Of a stretch of 61,472 nucleotides of DNA, positions 1-8,694 are shown piece after piece; positions within the stretch are counted from its first letter, which is position 1, and every line of letters begins with the position of its first letter. The notes under the pieces are model-generated. The model was given only the letters and a program-made list of their open reading frames with translations, made no database searches and was not told where the DNA came from. Both the position numbers and the translations under genes were made by a program. Source of the stretch: Verrucomicrobiota bacterium (GTDB lineage: Bacteria; Verrucomicrobiota; Verrucomicrobiia; Chthoniobacterales; UBA10450); NCBI GenBank assembly GCA_003221195.1, contig QHQO01000019.1:1-61472 (forward strand). The letters run 5' to 3'.

Positions 1-1288
1 AGACGTTGTTGCTGATAGCGTTGGCGGCGTACGCACGCGTGCCGTCCGGGGCGATCGCTACACCGAAAGGGGCACTCCCTACCGCGACGGTGGCCACCAC
101 CGTATTAGTGGAGGTGTCGATGACCGAGACGTTGTTGCTGGTAAAGTTGGCGACGTAGGCGCGGGCGCCATCCGGAGTTATCGCCACGCCGTAAGGGGCA
201 TTGCCCACCGCGACAGTGGCCACCACCGTATTAGTAGAGGTGTCGATAACCGAGACGTCGCTACTGAATTCGTTCGCGACATAGACGCGACTGCCGTTCG
301 CGTTTATCGCTACGCCGTAAGGAAAGGTCCCCACCGCAACGGTGGCCACCACGGTATTGGTGGCCGTGTCGATGACCGAGACGCTGTTTCCGGTAGGGTT
401 AGTGACATAAGCGCGGGCGTCATCCGGAGTTATTGCTACGCCGTAAGGCGAATTCGCCAGCGCGACGGTGGCTACGACCGAATTATCGGAGGTATCGATC
501 ACCGAAACGTTGTTGCTGTCAGCATTCGAAATGTAAGCGTGGACAGCGCATGGCGTCGACGTGGGAGTAGGTGTCGGAGTCGGAGTAGGTGACTGCTGGT
601 AGAAGTAGGCCGCACCCTGGTAGGCATGACCGTCGATTGTCGCATTTGGGAGACCTAGAACAGCAGTCGTCTCTGAAGTGGCTACCGCAAAGGCGGCATT
701 ATCATAGGCGACGCCGTCACTCGTAACCAGCTTTTGTTCCTGACTCCAGCCGCCGTCATCGCGGTTGAACACGTATGCTGCGCCTTGCTCCGTGTTGGCG
801 TCGATGTCGGCGAAAGGTCCGCCGAAGAGAGCAACGTTGCCTTTCAGTGCGACCTTGTAACCGAACTGGTTTCCTGACAAGCTGTCACTCCCTGCAAGCT
901 TCTGCGTCTCGTTCCAGTTACCAAGCTCGCTGTGGAAGGCATAGGCTGCCCCGGAGCCACTCGTGTCGCCGTTGGCGTATGGCGCGCCGATGACCGCGGT
1001 GGTACCGTTAACAGCGACCGAGAAGCCGAAATATTCGCTCGTTGCGCGGTCGCTGGCAGTGAGCTTTTGCGCTTCGCTCCAGGTATTCCCTGATAGGGTG
1101 AACAGGTAGGCTGCGCCCTGCTGGTATTCGCTGCCTACCGTAGCAAAGGGCGCACCAACCAGGGCCGTATTACCATCGAGTGCCACGGACCAGCCGAGAT
1201 TATCGCCAGCGGCTCCATCGCTGGCCTCAAGCTTTTGCACCTGGCTCCACGTGTTGCCGGAACCGGTGAAGACATAGACGGCGATCAA
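1..1288 (-). CDS. FG-GAP / YVTN beta-propeller exoprotein, both ends incomplete
   Basis: Read on the minus strand, the frame first encodes three to four FG-GAP-like repeats (about 1288-610; units with KLTASD and GAAYVF-type motifs). A short PT-rich linker follows (about 600-545). Then come YVTN-type beta-propeller repeats with the recurring phrase NVSVIDTSTNTVVATVAVG, which run off the left edge. Such proteins are usually secreted or surface-exposed, with propellers acting in binding or adhesion; the ligand cannot be told. The 5' end is odd: the repeats begin abruptly and no ATG lies in frame back to a TGA near 1441. No signal peptide is seen. TTG at 1286-1288 is only the nearest possible start. 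A deletion, rearrangement or frameshift upstream is likely. Confidence 0.75.
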   Translation of the reverse strand, partial: MIAVYVFTGSGNTWSQVQKLEASDGAAGDNLGWSVALDGNTALVGAPFATVGSEYQQGAAYLFTLSGNTWSEAQKLTASDRATSEYFGFSVAVNGTTAVIGAPYANGDTSGSGAAYAFHSELGNWNETQKLAGSDSLSGNQFGYKVALKGNVALFGGPFADIDANTEQGAAYVFNRDDGGWSQEQKLVTSDGVAYDNAAFAVATSETTAVLGLPNATIDGHAYQGAAYFYQQSPTPTPTPTPTSTPCAVHAYISNADSNNVSVIDTSDNSVVATVALANSPYGVAITPDDARAYVTNPTGNSVSVIDTATNTVVATVAVGTFPYGVAINANGSRVYVANEFSSDVSVIDTSTNTVVATVAVGNAPYGVAITPDGARAYVANFTSNNVSVIDTSTNTVVATVAVGSAPFGVAIAPDGTRAYAANAISNNV

Positions 1289-1564
1289 TACGAGATCGCG
1301 TTTTCGCCCTTTTTCCGACCCTTTGCCGGCCCCGAGGCGTTTAATGTCGCAAAAAACTGCCGCCGCTTTGAAGCCACGCGGCGCGCAAACTGAGCCTTCG
1401 ATTCTTTTGAAAGATTGTTGGTTAGGCTTGGGAATTCGTCAGGCTCATCTCCGCCGTTTCATTATTCTTGCTCTTTCACTTTCACTTGCTCTTCGGGGAG
1501 CCATTTCCAAACACGTGTAAGTGTAAGTCAATGTGCAGGGTGAAAGAGACTCCGTCGCATGCCC

Positions 1565-2687
1565 TCACAACAATCCCTCCGTCTCGGGATAACCGCGCAT
1601 CAAATTGAAACATTGAATGGCCTGTCCGCTGGCGCCTTTCACAATGTTGTCGATCGCGCTCATTAGGATCGCGCGGCCGGTGCGCAAATCCAGGCGCCAT
1701 GCGATGTCAATGAAGTTTGTTCCACTAACGTTTTTACTATCGGGAAAACGGTCGGTACCAAGCAGACGAACAAACGGCTCATTGCCATACGCTTTTTGGT
1801 AAATCGAAGCGAGCGACTCAGCGTCGATCTTTTCGCTTAGATCAACATAAATCGTGGTAATGATCCCGCGATTCACCGGAACCAGATGGGGCGTGAATTG
1901 AATTGTGATTTTTCCCCTGCTAACCCCGATAACTGCTCTTCGATCTCGGAAAGATGTCGGTGTTTCGGGACTCCATAGGGACGCATGCTTTCGTTACATT
2001 CGGCAAAGAGATAATCTGCTTCGACTTTGCGGCCGGCCCCGGTGACACCACTCAGGCTTGTCACCAGAATGCTTGCGAGATTGAGCACTCTTTCGCGAAT
2101 CAGGGGCAGGAGTGGAAGAAGAATACTGGTGGGATAGCAACCCGGACAGGCTACCAGCGTCGCTCCTGAAATTTCCGCGCGATAAATTTCAGGTAATCCA
2201 TAGACGGCTTCGCCTAACAAGTCGGGAGCGGGATGATCGTTACCGTAAAATTCCTTGTATACCTTTGCGTCCTTGATTCGGAAATCTGCGCTAAGATCGA
2301 CAATGCGCGCGCCGGTTTGAACCAGCGGTTTGGCAAATTCCGCAGCGAGTCCATGCGGAAGCGCGAGAAAAATAATTTGTGCCATCTGCGCTAGCTGCAC
2401 CGGATCCGACGCGCCGAAGCGGAGGTCCCCAGCTTTCTGGTGGTGCGAAACACGCGGAAAAATGTCGGCCAACCTCTTCCCCGCAAATTGTCGCGACGTA
2501 ACGGCGGCAAGCTCCGCATACGGATGTTGCAAAAGCAGCCTATAAGCTCTTCGCCAACGTAACCGGATGCGCCGATTAGAGCGACCTTGGTCTTGCTAGG
2601 GTTGGCGACAGCCGCCTTTGGAGTTTTTTCACAGCGCGCAGTGGGTATTTGGTTTCGATCAGATTGCAACCGACATTTGTGAGACAC
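1565..2687 (-). pseudogene. argC: N-acetyl-gamma-glutamyl-phosphate reductase, two frameshifts
   Basis: ArgC reduces N-acetylglutamyl phosphate to the semialdehyde in arginine synthesis. Three pieces in different frames together cover the family. The N-terminal piece has the NAD(P) motif GASGYVGEEL (near 2560-2590). The middle piece (2532-1873) has the DLSADFRI region and the catalytic-cysteine motif VACPGCYPTS. The C-terminal piece (about 1915-1565) starts with VNRGIITTIYVDL and ends normally at PETEGLL. Breaks lie near 2530, where one base seems missing before LLLQHPYAEL, and near 1905-1920, beside a GGGGAAAAA run. The start is uncertain: GTG at 2687 is the only visible candidate and gives a long N-terminal extension. 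The intact active-site regions suggest recent decay or sequence error. Confidence 0.8.
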
Positions 2688-2870
2688 TGGCCAGTCGAAC
2701 CGGGAAAGTGTCGTTTCGTTTGTCGTGGCCGCGTTGCTGAACCGAGATGCTCACGTCCTATTGCCACCTCCTCGGCTGGACGGCGACACTCGTTGCAGTG
2801 GGCCGAGCCTGCCGTAGTTACGGCGCTCCTATTTACGAGATAGCTTCGAGTGATTCGTCGAAATCAACGT

Positions 2871-3581
2871 TCAGCTCTTGTGTTTGCGTCCGATTTCTTC
2901 CAACAGCTCAATTTGGATCTGCTGGATCTCGAAGAGCCGATTGTATTGGCGGCGCAGCAGGTGATCGATTTTTTCGTGCAAATGCCGGATCTCGAGCTCG
3001 GCTTTCAGATTGACCTTGTAATCGTTCTCTGCGCGTAAACGGTCGCGCGCCTCGGCTCGATTTTGGCTCATCATGATGACCGGCGCCTGGACAGCGGCCA
3101 GACAGGAAAGAATCAGATTGAGAAGGATGAACGGATAAGGATCGAACGCTCTGGTAGCGAGCAACGCGATGTTCGCACCGATCCACACGAAGATAACAGC
3201 GCCAAATGTAATGAGGAATTTCCAACTGCCGCCGAACTCGGCGATGCGGTCCGAAAGACGTTCACCAAAGGTAAGTTTCTTTTCGAATTGCTTCTCGATG
3301 TCGCTGGAGAGAATCTCGTGCTGTTCCAGGCTTTCGATGACTTCCTGGTCGAGCGCAGAAAGTTCGCCGATCTCGTCCTGCAAAACTTCTTTTACATAAT
3401 CCTTTCGGAATTCACCGAGGTCGTCGAAGCAAATGAACCCTTTGCTGTCCAAGTCGGGTTTTTCCTTTTTGATGAATTCGAGAAGCGACGGTCGAATCAG
3501 CTCCGCCACCATTCCGCCGTGCGGTGATTTATGTTTCTTGCAGATCTGACAGATCTGCAGTGTGGTTGCACTCTGGCTCAT
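2871..3581 (-). CDS. DUF1003 family membrane protein
   Basis: About 236 residues. The N-terminal part has CQIC-type cysteines (ICQICKKHKS) and a hydrophilic region. Two adjacent membrane segments follow in the centre (FLITFGAVIFVWIGANIALL and FILLNLILSCLAAVQAPVIM). Next comes the DUF1003 signature MMSQNRAEARDR with a charged, probably coiled-coil C-terminus that should face the cytoplasm. DUF1003 proteins have no established biochemical role. ATG at 3581 was preferred over an upstream in-frame GTG at 3620 because it is a standard start that keeps the CxxC-bearing N-terminus. The gene appears monocistronic, next to a REP-like hairpin. Confidence 0.85.
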   Translation of the reverse strand: MSQSATTLQICQICKKHKSPHGGMVAELIRPSLLEFIKKEKPDLDSKGFICFDDLGEFRKDYVKEVLQDEIGELSALDQEVIESLEQHEILSSDIEKQFEKKLTFGERLSDRIAEFGGSWKFLITFGAVIFVWIGANIALLATRAFDPYPFILLNLILSCLAAVQAPVIMMSQNRAEARDRLRAENDYKVNLKAELEIRHLHEKIDHLLRRQYNRLFEIQQIQIELLEEIGRKHKS

Positions 3582-3663
3582 CGGAAATTTCGCTGCTGAA
3601 TTAAGCTGTTGTTCTGCCACTTGTCGATGCCGCCTTGCACCGACTATCTCGCGAGGCGGCGCA

Positions 3664-3758
3664 GAGCTCCGCCCTCCACTTCGCTAAATCAGCCCATCTT
3701 GTTGACGTTGCCGCTCGGAACCTTGCGAAAATGGAGGGGCGAGCTTCCGCGAGGCTCT
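3664..3758. repeat. REP-like inverted repeat pair
   Basis: Left arm GAGCTCCGCCCTCCA and right arm TGGAGGGGCGAGCTTCC are near-perfect reverse complements about 50 bases apart. The same arm sequence recurs at 15434-15515, where it reads into lipB, and in a weaker form near 29344. It lies between the divergently oriented DUF1003 and DUF4337 genes. Confidence 0.6.
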
Positions 3759-3822
3759 GTTCTCGCGCGGTTTTGTCGATTCGATCTTGAATCCACGAAT
3801 GTGGATCCTAAGCTCCTCGGCG

Positions 3823-4350
3823 ATGGAAGAAGCGGAAGTTCCTCTCGAACATTTGCACGAGCAGGTTCATCACAAAGCCGAACACAGCGGCGAAACATGG
3901 ATTTCGTGGGTGGCCTTGAGCACCGCGATTCTTGCGGTATTGGCGGCGATCGCGGCGTTGCTTTCAGGAGAGCACGCTAACGAGGCGATGATGAACCAGA
4001 TCGAAGCGTCCGATCAATGGAATTACTATCAGGCGAAAAGTATCAAGGCTTCAGTGCTTGACGCCAAGATGTCGCTCGCCGGCGCGCCTAACGAATCGGA
4101 CCAATCAAAGCGCGACCGTTACGAGAAAGAACAGGAAGAAATCAAATCGGACGCCGAGCACAAGGAAGCCGCCGCGAAATCAAACTTTCACAAGCACGAA
4201 GTGTTCGCACGTGGCGTCACAATGTTCCAAATCGCCATTGCCATCGCGGCAATCTCCGCGCTTACAAAGAGACGGCACTTTTGGTTGGTGAGTTTGCTTT
4301 TTGGGGTTGTCGGCTGCGTTTTTCTCGTGCTCGCCGTGATCGCAAGGTAG
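3823..4350 (+). CDS. DUF4337 family membrane protein
   Basis: About 175 residues. The N-terminus is short and acidic (MEEAEVPLEHLHEQVHH). A first membrane segment follows (ALSTAILAVLAAIAALLSG), then a hydrophilic helical stretch of about 90 residues rich in Lys/Glu (SDQWNYYQAKSIKASVL). Two membrane segments finish the protein, the last being LVSLLFGVVGCVFLVLAVIA. This is the DUF4337 layout; function is unknown. The ATG at 3823 was chosen because the family begins close to the EHSGE stretch. An upstream in-frame ATG at 3787 would add twelve atypical residues. No convincing Shine-Dalgarno is visible. Confidence 0.8.
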   Translation: MEEAEVPLEHLHEQVHHKAEHSGETWISWVALSTAILAVLAAIAALLSGEHANEAMMNQIEASDQWNYYQAKSIKASVLDAKMSLAGAPNESDQSKRDRYEKEQEEIKSDAEHKEAAAKSNFHKHEVFARGVTMFQIAIAIAAISALTKRRHFWLVSLLFGVVGCVFLVLAVIAR

Positions 4351-4744
4351 GGGCGATTGACTCGGAACGTTTCGCAAGTTGACGTCAAAACGTCCGATGA
4401 CCGCTCTTTTCTGCGAACTTCGCTCCGCGATTCCCGTAGAAAAGAAGAGGCGACCAGTTCTTGCTAGCCAATGGCGTACAACTATTTTCGTAAAACACGC
4501 ACATTTACGATTGCGGCAGACATCACTTTGTTAAAAGTCAGATACGCGTGAAAAAAAGCGGGACAACTCGCGCGGGCACAGCGCCACGTTGGGTTGTTGT
4601 GGAAGGGGACGGTTGTATCAGCGAACCGGCGCTGGCCATGATCCATGGTCGCAGCAATCGATGCCCTGTTCGGACTGGCGCGCCTTGTTTCACCCTCGCC
4701 TCACAGGTATTCGATAAGTTATCGCAGCCAGACGAGGGCATCCC
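4351..4744. other. Intergenic stretch without recognised content
   Basis: 394 bases between the DUF4337 gene and the sensor kinase gene. I see no long hairpin, no repeat shared with other loci and no coding potential worth calling. It presumably carries the promoter of the kinase-regulator operon, but no clear -35/-10 pair stands out. Confidence 0.4.
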
Positions 4745-6640
4745 ATGAGTTGGATTACCATCGTCTGGTCAATGAATGCGGCCGCTTGTTTGACGCTGGC
4801 AGGGATATATCTGCTGGTCTGGTGCAAGCAACGTCAAAACTGGGCACATCTCTTATTTTCGTTCACCGCTGTGGCGACGGCGGCCATCGCCGCGTTCGAG
4901 TTAGCGATGATGCATGCCGAAACGATAGGCCAATACGAAGCACTCCTGCGCTGGATACATGTGCCCGTGTGGGTGCTCGTTATCTCGTTCGTGAGTTTCG
5001 TGCGGCTCTATCTCCATGCCGGACGACGCTGGCTCGCGTGGAGTATCTGCTGTCTGCGGACACTGGTTCTGATTCTCAATTTCGTTTTTACGCCGAATCT
5101 TAACTTCCGGCACATTACAAGCCTCCGCCAGTTTTCATGGGGTGGCGGTGAGATCATCTCGGTGCCGGTAGGCGTGGCGAATCCGTGGGGCCTGCTTAGT
5201 TCGGTCAGCTTACTGTTGCTGCTTATCTTTTTCGTCGATGCGACGATTACCGTGTGGCGTCGGGGCGACCGGCGACGCGCTTTAGTTGTTGGCGGCAGTA
5301 TGATTTTCGGCGCGATTCTGGCATGGCACGTCCCACTCGTGATCTGGGGAATCATCGACATTCCGTTTTTCCTCTGTTTCACATACTCGGGAATTGTCGC
5401 GGCGATGGCCTATGAATTGAGCTACGATGTGCTCCACGCTGCACAACTCGCGCGGCAGTTGCAGGCGAGTGAAGCTGAGTTGCGCGAGACGGAGCAGCGC
5501 ATGCAGCTGGCAGCCAGCGCTGCCGAACTTGGCATGTGGATGTGGGATATTGCGCGTAATGAAATTTGGATTACGGACAAAGGCCGCGCCCTCTTTGGCT
5601 TTGCACCGTCAGAGAAGCTCGACTTCGATCGCTTCCGAAGTGCGCTGCATCCTGAGGATCGTGAGTCGGTGCACCAGGCTGTAGAGAACTCTTTGCGCAC
5701 TGGCGCAGAATATGAATCTGAGTACCGGGCGGTGTTACCGGACGGAGAGGTGCGCTGGATCGCTGGACGCGGTCACGTTGAGTTTAACGGCGACGGTCAA
5801 CCGGTTCGAATGCGCGGCGCTTCAGTCGACATCACTAAGCGCAAGCAGGCCGAAGAGCTCGCGGCGCGTCAGCGCAATGAGATGGCGCATCTCTCGCGCG
5901 TAACGATGCTGGGCGAACTGTCTGGCTCGATTGCGCACGAGCTTAACCTGCCGCTCACTGCCATCCTCTGCAACGCGCAAGCTGCGCAGCGGATCCTCGC
6001 GAACGGCCAGGTCGATCGTACCGAATTGCGCGAAATTCTTAATGAAGTCATAAGCGAGAACAAACGTGCTTGCGAAGTCATTCGCCGCTTGCGCTTGTGG
6101 TTGAAAAAAGGCGAGGCGCGACAGGATTCTGTGCGTATCAACAAAGTTGTACAGGATGTTTTGAAACTGATCCATAGCGATCTTGTGAATCAAAAGGTCA
6201 TCGTGAATTGTGAGCTCGCTCGGAATTTGCCTGCCGTCACCGGCGACCCAGTGCAACTCCAGCAGGTGTTAGTCAACCTCGTGGTCAATGCTTGTGACGC
6301 GATGGCTGATTGCAACACTCCGGAGCGCCGATTGCTCATTCGCACTGGAACCGGGAACGGAAACGGGAACGGCGCAGTACTGGTATCCGTTACAGACCGG
6401 GGCGGTAGTATTCCAGAGGAAAAAATGGAACAAATCTTCGAGCCTTTCTTTACTACGAAAGCCAAGGGAATGGGCCTCGGCCTTTCAGTCTGCCATAGCA
6501 TCATTGCCGTGCATCGAGGGAAACTCTGGGCCACAAATAATGCTGATTGCGGCGCGACGTTCCACTTCAGCCTTCCTATAGGTATTCGAGGCACCGCGGT
6601 ACCGATAAGTAGCAACGGACAACTTGATGACCACGCCTAG
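4745..6640 (+). CDS. Membrane-bound PAS sensor histidine kinase
   Basis: 631 residues. About seven hydrophobic segments fill residues 1-225, so sensing is probably in or at the membrane. A PAS/PAC domain follows (about 250-375, ending in RMRGASVDITKRKQAEE). The HisKA domain has the phospho-acceptor His near residue 398 in SIAHELNLPLTAIL. The HATPase domain has an N-box (NLVVNACDAM), FEPFFTTK and MGLGLS. The H-box has NL where the common FixL-like form has NQ. The kinase overlaps the downstream FixJ-type regulator by 17 bases, so the two are translationally coupled and very likely cognate. The array of palindromic boxes starting 122 bases after the regulator is a candidate target of the pair (inference). 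Confidence 0.9.
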   Translation: MSWITIVWSMNAAACLTLAGIYLLVWCKQRQNWAHLLFSFTAVATAAIAAFELAMMHAETIGQYEALLRWIHVPVWVLVISFVSFVRLYLHAGRRWLAWSICCLRTLVLILNFVFTPNLNFRHITSLRQFSWGGGEIISVPVGVANPWGLLSSVSLLLLLIFFVDATITVWRRGDRRRALVVGGSMIFGAILAWHVPLVIWGIIDIPFFLCFTYSGIVAAMAYELSYDVLHAAQLARQLQASEAELRETEQRMQLAASAAELGMWMWDIARNEIWITDKGRALFGFAPSEKLDFDRFRSALHPEDRESVHQAVENSLRTGAEYESEYRAVLPDGEVRWIAGRGHVEFNGDGQPVRMRGASVDITKRKQAEELAARQRNEMAHLSRVTMLGELSGSIAHELNLPLTAILCNAQAAQRILANGQVDRTELREILNEVISENKRACEVIRRLRLWLKKGEARQDSVRINKVVQDVLKLIHSDLVNQKVIVNCELARNLPAVTGDPVQLQQVLVNLVVNACDAMADCNTPERRLLIRTGTGNGNGNGAVLVSVTDRGGSIPEEKMEQIFEPFFTTKAKGMGLGLSVCHSIIAVHRGKLWATNNADCGATFHFSLPIGIRGTAVPISSNGQLDDHA

Positions 6641-7247
6641 CCCCACCGTCTTTGTTGTGGACGATTACGCGCCGGTACGAAGATCCATCTCGCGCGTCTT
6701 ACATGCGGCTGGTTTTGCTGTGGCCGCTTTTGCGTCCGCAGAGGAATTCCTGGCGCAATATGATCCGCGTACACTGGGCTGTCTCGTGCTCGATCTGGCT
6801 ATGCCGACCCTCGACGGCCTCGAACTCCAAGACATTCTCGCCAAAGCAGGCAGTGTCCTGCCCATCATTTTTCTGACCGGTACCGCTGATATTCCAAAGA
6901 GCGTCCAGGCGATGAAACACGGCGCGAGCGATTTCCTCACCAAGCCTGTGAACGATGAAGACCTGCTTTCAGCCGTTCGTGTGGCCTTTGAGAAAAACCG
7001 CAGCGTGCGACAGCAGCAGACCGAACTGTCCGAAATCCTTGCGCGCCTGGCCACGCTCACACCGCGTGAGCGAGAAGTGCTCGAATATGTCGTAACTGGC
7101 AAATTGAACAAACAAATTGCCGGCGACCTCGGTACCGTCGAGCAGACGGTAAAAGTCCATCGCGCCCGGGTGATGCAGAAGATGAGGGTGCGATCCGTGG
7201 CTGAATTGGTTCGATTGACCCAGCGTTGCGGCATCAGCGCGAGGTAA
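6624..7247 (+). CDS. FixJ/LuxR-type response regulator
   Basis: 207 residues. The receiver domain (about 1-120) has the acidic pair in FVVDDYAPVR, the phospho-acceptor Asp57 in LVLDLAMPTLDG, the Thr of FLTGTADIP and the Lys of DFLTKPV. After a linker, a LuxR-type helix-turn-helix occupies about 140-205 (LTPREREVLEYVVTGKLNKQ). The start overlaps the end of the kinase gene. FixJ-group regulators usually dimerise on phosphorylation and activate promoters carrying short palindromes. Here, palindromes of the form ATTATAC-TAAG-GTATAAT begin at 7369, just downstream. Confidence 0.93.
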   Translation: MMTTPSPTVFVVDDYAPVRRSISRVLHAAGFAVAAFASAEEFLAQYDPRTLGCLVLDLAMPTLDGLELQDILAKAGSVLPIIFLTGTADIPKSVQAMKHGASDFLTKPVNDEDLLSAVRVAFEKNRSVRQQQTELSEILARLATLTPREREVLEYVVTGKLNKQIAGDLGTVEQTVKVHRARVMQKMRVRSVAELVRLTQRCGISAR

Positions 7248-7368
7248 GGGCTTGGGGACATGACCAGGTAGGGCCACTCACCTGAATGAACCGAGCGGGT
7301 GAACTGAGAAAAGGCCCGGTAATCAGACAACAGACTCAGCATGCCGCCCTCCTTACTGGCCTTTCCGC

Positions 7369-7520
7369 ATTATACTAAGGTATAATAGACAGGCCGGCGC
7401 GCGCATCGCTACTCTCAGAGTTCTAATGCCGGACCAGAGTCATGATTTGTCGCATTTCGGACCATCTCCCAAAGCTTGGCTCGGCAAATCTGGGCCACGA
7501 GTGATGAAAGGAAACAGACA
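7369..7520 (+). promoter_or_regulatory. Promoter-leader element, copy A
   Basis: Starts with a perfect palindrome ATTATAC-TAAG-GTATAAT (7369-7386). A leader follows with TTCTAATGCCGGACCAGAG, CTTGGCTCGGCAAATC and a purine-rich ATGAAAGGAAACAG. The same ordered blocks recur at 8238 and 10521, and partly at 7822. TGCCG (near 7427) can pair with CGGCA (near 7482). No clear intact gene follows directly, so this copy may be an orphan left after gene loss. Confidence 0.7.
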
Positions 7521-7646
7521 AAGGCCGAAACAAAAACGGTCACATCCAACGACCACACCGTGGACTGGAGCGCGCTTCCGGTCACACGCCTACGCGCACA
7601 TGACAATCACGCAGCGCTACCAAGCGTTGTTTAACTGGATTGCGTC

Positions 7647-7910
7647 ATGACAGCAGAACGATGGCACACGATCATGCATGATGACGCGCGATTGACCGGG
7701 GCGGAGTGCAAGGCGGGCTGGCACTTCTGCCTCGAATACGACCTGTTCTTATGCAAGGTCGGCGAGATGCCGGCTGCGATTGCGCCAGCCTACACGTGCT
7801 CTAACGTCCACCGGCCTTCTCGTATTAAACTAAGGTTTATTAAACTATGGTCCTATATCACGGCCTGCCTTAAAGAGGCTATTCTCGGCACGATTCGAAA
7901 TACAATCTGA
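7647..7910 (+). CDS. Small hypothetical protein (GWHFC motif)
   Basis: 87 residues. The first 60 or so look protein-like, with a Trp/Cys-rich pattern (MTAERWHTIMHDDARLT, then GWHFCLEYD) that I recall from small uncharacterised bacterial proteins of about 60 residues with a GWHFC-x-EWD motif. No domain of known function is assigned and no membrane segment or signal peptide is present. The last 25 residues overlap the box element of copy B (7822 on), so the natural end may have been altered when that element was placed there. It sits between two copies of the promoter-leader element. Confidence 0.45.
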   Translation: MTAERWHTIMHDDARLTGAECKAGWHFCLEYDLFLCKVGEMPAAIAPAYTCSNVHRPSRIKLRFIKLWSYITACLKEAILGTIRNTI

Positions 7911-7930
7911 GGAAAAAACAAATGAAAACT
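7822..7930 (+). promoter_or_regulatory. Promoter-leader element, copy B (short)
   Basis: Carries two boxes: TAAAC-TAAG-GTTTA (7826-7839), then ACTATGGT fifteen bases on, centre to centre. The downstream sequence GCCTGCCTTAAAGAGGCTAT matches the equivalent part of copy D. The long leader hairpin section is missing. A good ribosome-binding site (GAGGAAAAAAC) precedes an ATG at 7922 that opens only a short frame of about 18 codons ending in TGA. The segment 7911-8237 holds no gene I can support. Confidence 0.65.
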
Positions 7931-8237
7931 TTGGCAGCAAACTGCGAGCACTCACCGGTGCGGAGAGGCGGTTATTGAAACGCCGTGCTGATTCATGTTC
8001 CACCGCGCTAGGGTCAGTCCCCGTAAACCCTAGTCCCTCGCAGTTTGTTGCCCTGTTTCTTCGCGGCAACCACGGATAAGCCAACAGCCTCAACTGCAAT
8101 CGGCTTTGCTGAGATTGTCAGCACCAGTACTTCGTGTGAGGTGGATTCTGCCTTCTTTGTTTTCTACATAGCAATCACCAATGATGTGAACAAGGGCCCA
8201 AATGACCCACGGGCTACAACGTTCATCGGCCTTGCCG

Positions 8238-8405
8238 TATTATACTAAAGTTTAATAGACCAAGGTCCCATAGACAGACTGGGCCCCCGCATTGCTATTC
8301 TTATCGGTTCCCAATGCCGCATCACATTCAGGATTTCTCCAATCCGTCGGGAGATTTCCGCAATCTTGACTCGGCAAACCCAAGAGGAAAACGAGCTTCT
8401 CGCGT
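8238..8405 (+). promoter_or_regulatory. Promoter-leader element, copy C
   Basis: TATTATACTAAAGTTTAATA then GACCAAGGTCCCATAG, nearly identical to copy D over 36 bases. The leader contains AATGCCGCATC, a hairpin GGATT-TCTCC-AATCC and CTCGGCAAAC. It lies about 290 bases before the start of the propeller-type exported gene at 8695. The stretch 8406-8694 between them has no recognised gene and ends in a ribosome-binding site (ATGAAAGGAAATAAC) like those after copies A and D. Confidence 0.7.
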
Positions 8406-8694
8406 TCCAGCTCCTGCCAACTCCACTGCCACGTCTAACAGTTCGCCCAAGGCCAATCGTGCAGCCTTAGGGAGATTGACCGGAGCCATCCCCCAAACGG
8501 TCGCCAATGAAAAGTTCGAATCCTCGGCGCTGCCTAACAGCAATGATCTGGCCGCACCAACTCAAATCGGTCCCGGTTCCTGAGCCATCCCTGTACTGGC
8601 GAAGCCGCCGGTTGATCGCGCGTCTCGCACCGCAACGCACTTCTGTCCGGGAAGCACAGCTTACTTAGAGAACAATGATGAAAGGAAATAACAG

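Noticed and set aside
8505-8530. GTTCGAATCC, similar to a tRNA T-loop.
   Set aside because: No acceptor, D or anticodon stems could be built around it.
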